From Hirsutella rhossiliensis (taxonomy: Eukaryota > Ascomycota > Sordariomycetes > Hypocreales > Ophiocordycipitaceae), in the NCBI RefSeq assembly GCF_020360975.1, contig NW_025408673.1, positions 2,232,001-2,296,000 of the forward strand: a stretch of 64,000 nt of DNA. Reading direction: 5' to 3'. Made by a program: the position numbers and the translations under genes. Under the pieces are notes generated by a model. The model had not been told where the DNA came from, did no database searches, and saw nothing but the letters and a program-made list of their open reading frames with translations. Position 1 is the stretch's first letter. The number at the start of each line of letters is the position of its first letter. Below are positions 53,861-64,000 of the stretch, piece after piece.

Positions 53861-55411
53861 TCAACCTGACTGCACTCGCTTGCATGGCGGGCCGAGGGCC
53901 TCAAGCTCTCCTGGTCTTTGGAGATTGCAATCCTCCCTCTGGCAGCTGGACCGCTTGCGGTGCCCTTTCTTCCTTTTCGACCCATCGTTCCAAGTCGGGT
54001 CGCGTAGCTTCCATTGGCCACCTTCATCTTCGTACAAGAAGCCGGCCGAGACACCGAACCTCTTGAGTGAAGAATCTATCCAGCTGCCCATGGCCGCGGG
54101 GCCTCGCGAACACTCCAAGGCCTTTTTGAGGTGGTCGGCGACATGTTCCAGGAAGCTGTCCCACGCCGAGCTGCCGCCAAAGGTCTCGTTGCAACCCATG
54201 ACCGAGCACGTCATGTCCTTCGTGTCCCTGGGCAGCTGGATTCGACGATGGCATGCCTGGGCAGCGACCCTCTCCTGGTCGGCAGCGATGAGTTTTTTGT
54301 CTGCCGGAGGCCGAGGGGGGAGGAGGTGACGATGTCTGCGGCCCAGGTGCATTATGTACAGGTCCTTGCGATTGAAGACCCTCCCCTTGCGGGGGAACGA
54401 CGGCTCGCCGAAGGTCATTCCCCGATCCCAACTTATCGCGAGCGATGCGCAGTCGCCTTCGGCGCAGACCCAGGCTTCCCACCGAACGTGAATGGTGTTG
54501 ACGTGCCTCTTCCACTCGTTCTTTCCGGGGAACCCTCCAGAACAGCCGACAGCCTGGAAAAGGCAGGGGTAAACCTCTTTGCTCTTCTCTCCGTCGGCCT
54601 TCAACCCGCGGCCGAGACAAGTGTTGAGCTTGGTTGACCCTTGCGAGGACGCCCGAGGGATCACCACCGGCACCTGGTTCTGCGGTGACAGAAACGACGC
54701 CGGCGACAACCCGGTACCAAGAGGCTGCGGCGCCGCGGCTCGGCTCCTAGAAAAGGTGACATAGGGCTCATTCTGGCCTGGACCAAGCGCCGGAGGGACG
54801 GGCGAGCAATCATCGACCACGTCCTGCATGTATGGAGTGCTCTCCATGATCGGCTGGTGTGGTGGTACGACACCAGGGTCGAATTCGTTGTACAGCGTTG
54901 AGTTGACGTCGACATGTGTTAGGCCTGCATCGGCCGGCATCATCCCGCCATCGTTCTGAGGGGACTGTGCGGTGCTGAGGTCGGTGGGGTCGACGCATGT
55001 AGCAAAGTCGCTGTGCGAATCCAGCGAGGGAAAAGGACGGTGTGATGGGTAGCCGCGGGCATTCATCACTGGGGATATGAAGGCCGTATCTGAGGGAGTC
55101 GAAGTTTCTTCGGAGATGGTATCACTGCCCATCGACGGGCTCGGATAGGCGGGCATACGAGGCTGATGATAGGGAAAAGTGTGTCCCGGGCCATAAAAGG
55201 GGGCATGACAGAAATCGAATTCGTGAGGGTAAGAGATGGTGGATATGTCCGGCACCCGGCAATGCGAATTCTGGAACGAGGTCAACGTCCCGCCCTGGAG
55301 GCCGGAATCGACGCGTAGATCGTCGGGCACGGGGGTAGGATATTGCGCCCTGCGATCTGGTTTCGCAGAGGCTGAAATCCCGGGCTGAGTGGAGCTGCGG
55401 AGCAAATCCAT
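53861..55411 (-). CDS. C2H2 zinc-finger protein, fungal transcription-factor type
   Basis: 516 residues in one exon on the minus strand. Residues 1-270 are disordered, Pro/Ser-rich, and probably regulatory. Finger 1 is at 283-308 (C283, C290, H303, H308: PCLFQAVGC ... EWKRHVNTIH). Finger 2 is degenerate and extended (WVCAEGDC at 315-321, then VFNRKDLYIMHLGRRH with H355 and H360). Finger 3 is at 402-427 (TCSVMGCNETF ... FLEHVADH). This three-finger layout, with a long insertion in finger 2, is common in fungal C2H2 regulators. A nuclear, DNA-binding role is inferred. The C-terminus is basic (KRKKGHRKR). No binding site can be predicted. Confidence 0.82.
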   Translation of the reverse strand: MDLLRSSTQPGISASAKPDRRAQYPTPVPDDLRVDSGLQGGTLTSFQNSHCRVPDISTISYPHEFDFCHAPFYGPGHTFPYHQPRMPAYPSPSMGSDTISEETSTPSDTAFISPVMNARGYPSHRPFPSLDSHSDFATCVDPTDLSTAQSPQNDGGMMPADAGLTHVDVNSTLYNEFDPGVVPPHQPIMESTPYMQDVVDDCSPVPPALGPGQNEPYVTFSRSRAAAPQPLGTGLSPASFLSPQNQVPVVIPRASSQGSTKLNTCLGRGLKADGEKSKEVYPCLFQAVGCSGGFPGKNEWKRHVNTIHVRWEAWVCAEGDCASLAISWDRGMTFGEPSFPRKGRVFNRKDLYIMHLGRRHRHLLPPRPPADKKLIAADQERVAAQACHRRIQLPRDTKDMTCSVMGCNETFGGSSAWDSFLEHVADHLKKALECSRGPAAMGSWIDSSLKRFGVSAGFLYEDEGGQWKLRDPTWNDGSKRKKGHRKRSSCQREDCNLQRPGELEALGPPCKRVQSG

Positions 55412-57883
55412 TTGTGCGTGGTGACCAGGCAGACAACGGGGACGAGGGGCTAAACGACGCGTAGCTGGGGCTTGAATAGAAAATCGAGTTCAGGCACGAG
55501 CGGCGTCGATGGACTCGACGTGGATTGTTTGGCAGTTCTTGACTAGATGCAGCGTCGAGTGACGGGTTTGAAAAGGAGGCGGACGGCTACTCCTCGACGG
55601 GACACGAGAGCGACGGGGGCGGTTGAGCTTTTTCGAGAAAGGCTTCGGCGTCGATAGCCGCGGCCAAGCCGATCAGCTGAGGAGAACAGGAGCTGAGGAT
55701 GGAAAAGAGGCGAAGGGCCAGTCTGCTGGACGGTTGCCAACAACGGTCGTCTGCGGAAGCGTTCGAGCAAGAAGGCGGGCATCAAGGCGATGGTGGAAAG
55801 AGCCGTGGACAAAAACAGAGTCGATGTGAGGCTGTGCAAGAGGCGGAGAGACGGAACGTCTTTTAATAGAGGCAGAAGACGGGAGGGCGGAGCGGAGAAG
55901 CCAAAGTCGGCGTGGGAGCTGCGTGAGCTGGACGTCTTGGCTGACCCCAGACCACAGGCATCAGGAGGCTCTTCGGGTTCGAAGAGGTCGCCTAACCACA
56001 GAAACAGGTCCTCGTGGCAGCCAGTAGCCAAGTCCGGGTACGTGCTTGCAACCTGCATGTTGGAGCCGACAAGGATGACGAGCCTGCGGTGACGGCTTCT
56101 GATGATGCTGGCCCCGATCTCTGCGCATCCAGGGCCCGACCCACCTCGCCCTGCCCCCCTTTCTCTCTTCGCTAACTCGTGTGTGTTGATTCCGGTTTCC
56201 AAGAATAGCCCCGTTCGGGAAAGCTCCCTCGAGGTGCCTCTGCTGAGACTGGGTGCGGGAATGAATGCCGCACATTTCTCTCCGAGTCTGACGGGGCGGG
56301 CAGCCACGAGCTCGGTGGCTCGACCGTGCCGCTCTGGGCCTGCAGCAAAACAGGGCGTCCAAATCGAGCGAAGCACCGCCGGGGTCCGCTCACATGGATG
56401 GGACGAGCATCTCGAGTACTTGGGTACCAGGGAGGAATGGGTAAACAGGTAGACAGTTGGGTAGGAGATACTTTGTACAATGCTGGTTTGTGGCGCTCTT
56501 GGGGATGTGTGCGGTCAAGGTAGGGGGGGGTGGTGGTGGGGAGTGCAGGGTTTGGCGATGATGTGGGAGGTTTTTCTTTCTATTCCCCCTGTCTCGCCTT
56601 CTCTTTCTTCCCCCCTCTCCCGGTCTCATTCTCCCATGCTTCTCTCCCCCGGCCAAACAAGTGATGTGCTGGGCAGGCAATAGACGCCCAGTATCGGGAG
56701 TTCCGGCGGAAGGGACTGAGAGCGAACAGCGCAGAGGGCGAATTCAGGTGGTAGGCCCAGAGTGAGGTCAGGAAGCCTTTGTCTCCGCTGCAGGTGCGTC
56801 GTTGGTGTGCGTACAGTGACACGGAACCAACTGGCTGGGAAGATGCAGGCTGCGGCCACTCGTCTGTCTGTCTGGATTTCCGCTCCTGTGGACGAGAGAG
56901 GGCGAGCGTTGATGGGTTGGGGCCCCGGGCAGGGCATGGTTCGGGGTGCGCCGCCGGCAATCTCCATTTGTCCTTGTGACCGGAGGCGGCATTTTCCAGC
57001 TGTTGATGCAAATCCGTCATAGATGGCCGTTGAGCGTGGGTTGGGATCGGCAGTCTGTGGGCTGGGGAGCTGATGCTATGATGGATGGGTCTAGGCTTTC
57101 TGGGGACGCACGTTGTCACGGGGGAGTGAGCCGCCTTCCTCACCGGAGCGAGAAGGCAAAGTGAGGCCGGGAAAGACACAGTGCAATGGAGGTTTGGAGG
57201 CGAGTCGCCTTGCTGGCCTTTCGGCCTGATGGCCAACGGTCCCTTGGTGTCACGGGCTGTGCCCGGCTGGTGGACCCGGTTGTACCGGGTCCGGTGGGTC
57301 GTGCTCCGGTGGCAACACCGGCCCCGCTCCGCGGACCCAGAAGCTGCGAGAACATTCCGAGAAGGGCAATATAAGCTCGCACTCGAGGCTACGCCTCGAG
57401 TTCAGCTTCTTTTCCTCCTTAGCTCTAGATAGACAACACCTAGGCACCTGCTTGTTGAATAAACTCCGGGCCAGCCTTTCACACTTGGCACCGGCAGCAG
57501 CCTTGATCAGAGAGGCCTGGACAGAGAGGGAGTCGGACAACGACGACGAGGCGTCATGACGATCAATGTCAACATGGGGGTCTCGTTTGTATGGGCCGTT
57601 GGGTTGCTGCAGAAGGTCAGAGTCTAGAGGCAGGGATCCATCAGTCAGTCGGAGAGAAGGCACTGACGGAGGAGATGGATTAACCTGGGCTGCGGCCTCA
57701 GCTTTCGCTCGCCCGCATTGCATCCAAGCCAACAAGACGACCCCTTTCTCGCTTGGTTTGCCGCTTTGAGTGAATCCCACGGCCGTGGTTCGTCGGACGG
57801 TCGCGGCCAGAAGCAGGAGGGCAGATGCTGGAACAGATCCTTTTCTTGGCACGCCGCGGCAGCTGCTGCTGCCACGCACGTCG

Positions 57884-57916
57884 GCACGCACGCACGCACG
57901 CACGCACGCGCACGCA
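57884..57916. repeat. ACGC microsatellite
   Basis: About eight near-perfect CACG/ACGC units. Confidence 0.85.
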
Positions 57917-57960
57917 CATGTTGGCTCCTGGAGCGCAGACGGGAAGAGACGGGATGCCGG

Positions 57961-57998
57961 GTGGATGATGGCTGGATGGATGGATGGATGGGTGGATG
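57961..57998. repeat. GGAT microsatellite
   Basis: Imperfect tetranucleotide array of TGGA/GGAT units. Confidence 0.8.
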
Positions 57999-58938
57999 CA
58001 CCGGTGGAGGAGGTTTGACGGGAAGACGGATGTGGAGTACCTGCGTTCCCCACTGCGCGGTGCAGAAAACACAGGTACCACCGGCACCTGGAGCAAGCTG
58101 GCACCTCGCCCAGTACGCACCACGCGCTTTGCAGGCGCCCACGGCCCCGTACTACTGGCTGTCGGTTTGGGGGCCAACGTGGAAGATGCCGTTCTGCAAC
58201 ATTTGAACAAAGCAAAAGAGGTCATGTTCAGCAAGGTCGTTCGTCTGCGCGGGCGTCTACTTGGACGGCACATGCACGTCCCCACCAGTGGATGCCACTA
58301 CTAGTGGTGGGCCTCCACCCTGTATTAGTGGTCCTTCAGGCGGGCCGGGGCCGACGAACGCGGGTCGGCGGGCCGTCGTGTCCACTAGACAAGACGAGAC
58401 AAGAAAAGGCTACTGTCAAGCCGGTAAAATACCGCTACACCATGCAAAATGAGGGCACCCCCAATAGAGGTGTTACTAACGCGTATTATAGGCCCTTTTC
58501 TTGTCCTGACAGCTACCTTAATTGCTTAGCTGGTATAACTGTGAGGTGCCTACCTTTAACTTATTGGATGTAGTACTGAGGCGCGCCATGCATCAAAAGA
58601 GCCGCCTGGGTACCCGCCAAGACGCTCAACAGCCGCCCTTACACAATACACATCATATGCCATCGAGATAATGGCTGCAGATGATGATGGTTCTGATCTG
58701 GGAACAAGTGTATATGTTCCGCGGGCGACACAAGCATCCTGGGCTCACGGCCTGTATCGGGAACCTCGTACAACAGATGTATCCACGTCCACCCTTGGCC
58801 CCCACGCCACATGCAGGACCAGATAGCACCAAGGGACTCAGCTGGCAGTGCCTCGCAGAGGGCACCAAGGGGAACAGTGCCGGCCAGCCCCTAATTAATT
58901 GCCTAGCCTTTGGGGACGCTAACGCCAAATATATACAG

Positions 58939-59004
58939 GTGTGTGTGTGTGTGTGTGCGAGTGCGTGTGTGTCTGTCTCTGTGTGTGTGTGTGCGTGCGC
59001 GCGC
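58939..59004. repeat. GT-rich microsatellite
   Basis: Interrupted (GT)n, about 66 bases, ending in a GCGCGC patch. Confidence 0.88.
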
Positions 59005-59231
59005 CCGCATATGTCTGTCCGTGTCTCTATCATGTCCGTCTGCGCAGCGCTGTACGTGCTGTACAGTACGCATGTATGCTGTGCGAATACATATCTCTAC
59101 ATCATATCACACCCCACGCGCCTGTCTGGCACTCACGTATTTACCCCAGGGATGCCATCCTGTCTGTGCTCCGTCTCCCGCTTCTGCAACATATCCACCA
59201 CATAATTACACTCACTCACTCACTCGCACAC

Positions 59232-59238
<7 letters not shown>

Positions 59239-59281
<43 letters not shown>
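59239..59281. repeat. CA microsatellite
   Basis: About 21 uninterrupted CA units on the plus strand, 235 bases after the GT array and complementary to it. Confidence 0.93.
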
Positions 59282-59284
<3 letters not shown>

Positions 59285-60147
59285 CCCTTGCCAAATCCCC
59301 TTCCCTCCCCAACTTGACCGGCCAGTGGCAACGTCATGCCACTCACTCATTGTCCGTCTTCATCGGCCTGGCCACGCTCGCGTGCCGCACATCTCCCGCC
59401 CGCGCCTAATCACCTGCACACGTACACACGCGCGACGGCGCTCAGTAACGGATCCCGGGCTCCGCACCAGCATTTCGTTGCTTGCCAAAGTCCAGCCCAG
59501 CTGAGAACAAGCGGGAGAGAGGAGAGGCTTGATGGACCATCGAGGCAGGGGACAAGGGCCCATGTACTGTAACTTGGAATCAAGATAGCCTTCCGGTGTG
59601 TTCATGTAACACGTCCAAGATGCACGGGCACCAACCTTGTTGTCTCCCTCTATCGCTCTCTTTTCTCACCAGATCCCGCCCAGCCGCTCGGCCCAGACCC
59701 CGTCTAACCTACAAACTTATACAACGTTCCAGACGCGTCCTCTTCGTCCTGCAGCCACAACTGGCCCCCCCCTCCCCGGGAACTGTCCATCCCGATGCCG
59801 AATAGGCTCTCTCTCCCCCAACGCGGTGTCGTGCATGATCATCCCGGGTAGCTGGACGATTAGCGCACACCGATTAAACATAACTAGCGCACACGTCTTC
59901 AGACGGAGCTGTACAGTATGTATGTATGCTAGAAATAACAAAACACCGCCTCCAATCCAACCGCACTCTTCATCTCTCGCGCGAGGCCCCCAAGAGCTGG
60001 TCGTCGACTAAGCAGTGGAGTCGGACACAGCATAAGAGATAAAAACAGAAAGAACCCAAGCTCACACTCACACAGTGGCATAGACCCTCATGCTGTTGAG
60101 GCGTCACCGCAGCGGGCCGTCCGATAGCTAGGATAGATGAGGAAAAA

Positions 60148-60159
60148 GGGGGGGGGGGG
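60148..60159. repeat. poly-G tract
   Basis: About 12 consecutive G following AAAAA. Confidence 0.85.
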
Positions 60160-61557
60160 CAGGGTCCTACCTGCTGCCTCTCTTCCAGGCTGTCTTCTCG
60201 TACTCGCAGTGCCCAATCTGGGGACTCTTTGCTGCCACTGCCGGTGTCTTACTTTTCTAGGTAAGCACCTTCACCACACCTCCATGCCCATCTCTCTGTC
60301 GATCCCTTCCTTTCCACCAAATCCGTCATCGTAGGCCAGCCACTTCCATCTGCCTACGAGCGGCTTCATGAGACCCCCCCTTCACTCCCTTCCCCCCCTC
60401 TACCTATTTGCCTCGTACTACCCAGTGGAAACGTAGACCCGTCTCCCCCACCCCCTCAGTCTTGTCTCTCTCTTCGCTCTCATCAGAGCACGGCCTGACT
60501 GACAGCTTCTCCCGCTACACCCTTTCCCCACCATGTCCAATTTTCCCCGAAACGGAGGGGAACCAGAAACGAAAGCAGCAAGAACCTTTGAATTCTCGCG
60601 TGTTTGTCTTTGTTTCTCCTCGGGAAGAAAAGAAAAGAAATGAAACAAGAAAACAGGAAACCGTCAAGGATCCGTCAGCTTTCCCAGCAGTCTGTTTCTT
60701 GTCTCGGCGCCTCCGGTTCTGCTGCGGGCCGCCCCCTTCCTCCTCCCAACGCCCCGAACCCCGTTGAGGCCGGCTCTCGTCAGCCCAGCACGCGTCCTTC
60801 TCGGCCAACTCTTCTCGTCGAATGCGGCTGCCTTGGCGTTTAGGGGCCTGCCACGTACCTTTGGGACCTACCTACGAATACATGTAGATGCACGTCAAGC
60901 CTCTCTTCTCTTGCTTTTACGCGGTGCAAGCATACGTGCGTGCGGGCTGAGCCATCGGTCCCCAACTCCGCCGTGGCCAGGAACCCCTTCGCCGCCCACA
61001 TTTACACACAAACGTCGCTAACATTAAGCCACCAACGGCCATCCACGGCGCCCCCAAGCTCTTCCGCCGTCCCTCCGACACATCCACACAGAAACCGTGC
61101 GGTCCAATTCCGCCCTCATTGTCTCCGCCGCTCTCCCTACTCTTCCGCACAAGCTGTCACACGCGCCACCATCCTCTTTCTTCGGTTTCCCAAACCTTGG
61201 CCGCCACGCCTCCCCCTCGCGCCCAACGGTGCTCCCGTATCGACGGAACGTTTCCGTTCTTCAACACGCACTGACCAGGATCCATCGTCATTCCCGCTCC
61301 TCTACGAGCGGCCGTTTCTATTCTTCGACCGCGCTCAGGTCCGACGAGGCGACCCGATATGCATCACCTCGGCCGTGCCCGTCCCCCTGGTAAATGAGGT
61401 CGCCGAGCCGTCCCGCTTTGCCCGCGGTAGGCTCCACGTCTAATAGCGCTTGTCTCTTCTCCTCCGCTCTATCAGATCGTGCCACAAGGCTCGGCTCGCC
61501 GGCGTTGGCGGAATCTCGAGCCTGTGGCGTGGAGAGGGAGGAGCAGCAGAAACAGAG

Positions 61558-61596
<39 letters not shown>
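61558..61596. repeat. CAA trinucleotide repeat
   Basis: Thirteen ACA/CAA units. It would encode poly-Gln, poly-Asn or poly-Thr depending on frame, but the surrounding frame is not convincing. Confidence 0.92.
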
Positions 61597-63016
61597 GGAG
61601 GAGGAACAACCACGCGTCTTGCACTTTCCTGTGTCCAAAGCATGATCCTCGGGGTGTCCTGCTTGCTGCTCTGAAATTGCGCCTGGCGAGCCACCAATCT
61701 TAAAAATCCGCCACTTGCTTCGTCTCGTCGACCTTCACTCCATGTCAATTAACAACACTATCCCCTTCAAGCTTCCAGATGTCCGTCGGTTCCTGGTCAC
61801 CGACCGTGTGAAGCCAAGTTTGTCAACGGGCGCATGCACTAATTCTGTGTAAGACGAGCTGCCAGGGATCCTCCTAGCTCGGGACGCGGCGTCTCGGGAC
61901 CGGCCCATCGTGTCAAAACGAACGATCGATGAGCTATCACCATGAGGCTGGATGTCATCGACCTCTCCTGAAGCGGCTATTCTCCGCCCCCAGAGCACTC
62001 TAGGACACCTACATCCTACATAGTAACACACGGTGACCTTATCACTGACTCCATGCCCCTGTCAAGTCAGGGGGGGCCCTTCTTCTTTTCTCCACTCTCG
62101 CCGCTCGTGCGTCCCATGCGGCGATCCATATCATCCTTCTCTCGGGGCCAACACGTCAAGCCCAGGGACCTTGTCGACCCTGCAAGCTGAGGTTGCACAA
62201 GGCTGCTTCAGACGGGGAATTCGTGTTCCGCACTTCGTACCTCCACACGAGTACCAACCTGCTGGCCGCCATGGTGTCCAGCACGGGCGAGTAAGCAAAA
62301 TGCATCTGAGCCCCGCGCGCCGTGTGATGTGTTAACCGAGGACACGCATGCGGGTGTCGAGAATGCGCCAATGGCTGTCGGTAATGAATGCGCGTTCCTG
62401 TCTCGTCGACATCGGGGCGTGCGGCAGACATCTCCCCGTCCGCTTCTTTGTCCCGGTCCATGGCATGGGGTTCCCTGTATCGGCCTATCCGCTCGGCTTC
62501 TCGGACGTGCGACAGAACTGCCAGTCCATTGGGACAGGCGATGCAAGGAGCGGCAGAAGCGCGCAGATGTCTGCTGTCGTACTTGGTACACCGCATCAGC
62601 TTGGCTCCCAGCTTTCAAGTCTGGTCAGCCATCGTTTCCAGGCCTCTCCTTGCACCTCTGGTTATACTAAGCAAGGCCAACACAAAAAGCAAGCGACTGC
62701 GCGGATGACCTATTGATATTTTCCATGGGCAGTTATTCATGGGCGCTTGCCTCGCGAAGGAGCGGCTGCTTCCGGCCGGCGTCTCGCTCGTGGGCTAGCA
62801 CCGGCCCCCTTTACAGCGCTTTCTCTACGGGATTGACCGGAGTAACAGTTTTTTGCTGTCCACTGCGCATGTACATTCTCCCTAGTCCCTGTGTCGATAG
62901 TAGTTGCATAAGGCAAGCTATGCGCCGGAGCGTGAGCAGCCAAGCAAGCTCCGGCTCTCAGCGAGTCACCCGTCTTGTCCCTAAGGCAGAACTAGAGCAC
63001 AGAAAGACAACAGGTG

Positions 63017-64000
63017 TCACTGTGCCTCCTCTTGTAGTTTCAGTTGCCGTGACGTGTCCGCCGTGTCCAGTTCCATGGGCAAAGTCATTGCCTGCATCTC
63101 TTCATCCCAGTTTTCATCGTTCTCTTGAGCAGAAACAGATTCTATCGCGCAGTTCGCCAGACACCTCGCGTGATGACACTCGAAGCAGCAAGATGAAGTT
63201 TTGAGGTTCATTGTCGTGAAACACATGCACTATGGTTCAAGTTAGCCGCCTGCTCTGCTCTACTGTGGGGACCAAACGCAACCATATGCGCTGGGTGGAG
63301 GCACTCGGCAGGGGCAGTAGACGAGGATTCATAGGTCAAAGAAGACTTACGCATATCCACATGTAAGTCTGTGTCCTGCTGGCTTTCTTGCGAGGTCGGA
63401 AGCTTGTCTCCGAGCTACTTCTTCGCTTTCTCTCGTGGGCCTCGACCCCTCCCACGCGGATTGGGTTGCGGGACAAGACCCCGGAGGCGTCAGTTGACAT
63501 GCCCTCGCTCGCCAATTCCGTGTCCCTCTGTTGATCCTCTTGATGTTTCCACTCCTTCATGACCTTTTTCTGGAGCCCTTCTTTTCCAAACAAGTGGTTG
63601 TCGATGTGATCGCACCGCTTGGTCCACGAATTGCCGCCTCGCTCATTGACGTCAATCTGGATGACCCGGACGCAGAATCCGCACCAGAAGCGCGGGTCAC
63701 AGTGGCGTCCGAGCCGGCATGACTCCAGCTTGTCGTCAATCAGCTCTGCGTCGTTCATGTCGTGGTCCTTTTGCAGGTGATTCTTGAAGCTCTCCCGCCG
63801 CTGGCAAATCTTGGTGCAATTAGGCTCATCACAGTCCCACTTCTCGAGCATGAAGTGCTGGCTGCTCTCGTGTCTCTTCCAGTCGTTCTTGCTTCCAAAT
63901 CTTTTCGAACAGCTCTTGAAGGTGCATCCATAGGGCTTTTCATGCCTCTTCATGTGTTTCCTGCGGGACTCTGTAAGCGGCAAGGCGCCGGTTAGGCAGA
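63017..64000 (-). CDS. C2H2 zinc-finger protein with Cys-rich C-terminus, 5' partial
   Basis: Minus strand; the 5' end lies right of the window. An exon runs 63970-63351 and the last exon 63229-63017, joined by a 121-bp intron (63230-63350: GTAAGT donor, CTAAC branch, CATAG acceptor, phase 0). The bases beyond 63970 look like the end of another intron (CCTAACC branch, TTACAG acceptor). Seen: RRKHMKRHEKPYGCTFKSC, a linker plus finger KRFGSKNDWKRHESSQH, then WDCDEPNC...RRESFKNHLQKDH. Further Cys/His follow (CDPRFWCGFC, and RCDHIDNHL). Across the splice junction WIC-CMCF leads to CCFECHHARCLANC, a typical C-terminal knuckle of such fungal proteins, which supports the intron. About 276 residues are in the window. 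Probably a nuclear regulator; target unknown. Confidence 0.82.

Larger units (their letters stand above)
55412..63016. other. gene-poor 7.6-kb region with microsatellites
   Basis: Upstream of one minus-strand zinc-finger gene and downstream of another. No convincing gene. It holds ACGC and GGAT microsatellites (57884-57916, 57961-57998), an AT-rich island (~58430-58620), paired GT (58939-59004) and CA (59239-59281) repeats, a 12-G run (60148-60159), CT-rich plus-strand DNA at 60160-61450, and a CAA repeat (61558-61596). It could contain long UTRs or non-coding RNAs. Confidence 0.45.

Noticed and set aside
55543..56376. Open minus-strand frame upstream of the zinc-finger gene
   Set aside because: More likely the long 5' leader of that gene; no homology-like blocks.
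57984..58304. Plus-strand frame containing a VLLAVGLGANVEDAV-like stretch
   Set aside because: Locally protein-like, but it starts inside a GGAT repeat and has no convincing start, domain or splice structure.
61394..61645. Poly-Gln frame on the plus strand
   Set aside because: The Gln run is the CAA microsatellite; the flanks are not protein-like.

Overview
This window is eukaryotic and comes from a filamentous ascomycete, most likely a Sordariomycete of the order Hypocreales (inference). It has short GT-AG introns of roughly 50 to 150 bases with CTRAC branch sites, GC-rich compact genes, pyrimidine-rich leaders, dispersed microsatellites, and fungus-specific families (WetA, SUR7, DUF3433, FLC/TRP-like, heme-thiolate peroxidase). 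I see no complete transposon, rRNA gene, CRISPR array or bacterial operon.

Left part (1-5.6 kb): the 3' part of a SNF2/Mi-2-like chromatin remodeler, then COP9 signalosome subunit 3. Middle-left (7.1-25.3 kb): a run of secretory-pathway and membrane genes. These are a secreted PLC-like phosphodiesterase, a SUR7/PalI-family four-TM protein (minus strand), a second, probably GPI-anchored PLC-like phosphodiesterase, a DUF3433 (spray-like) multi-TM protein, an FLC/TRP-like channel with an ML-like domain, and a secreted alpha/beta hydrolase-like protein with an acidic tail. Several of these families are linked to wall, lipid or calcium homeostasis.

Centre (25.3-35.3 kb): an intron-containing tRNA-Ser(UGA), a few weak small frames, the conidiation regulator wetA (minus strand) with candidate AbaA/BrlA sites upstream, a possible small mitochondrial protein, and a disordered hypothetical protein (minus strand).

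35.3-43.9 kb is almost gene-free and rich in short tandem repeats, including a 218-bp tandem duplication and a 16-bp x4 array of CCAATCA motifs.

Right part (43.9-64 kb): a five-exon AIM24-family gene, a disordered PAM2-motif protein, a heme-thiolate (chloroperoxidase-like) peroxidase with two introns, a C2H2 zinc-finger protein (minus strand), a second 7.6-kb gene-poor stretch with paired GT and CA microsatellites, and a second C2H2 zinc-finger gene (minus strand) that runs off the right edge.

Nothing here is a clear new multi-gene system. The most interesting items are the surface/calcium gene neighbourhood, the A-C-P variant of the peroxidase heme-ligand motif, the PAM2 protein, the intron-bearing tRNA-Ser, the unmutated 218-bp tandem duplication, and several gene-model problems.
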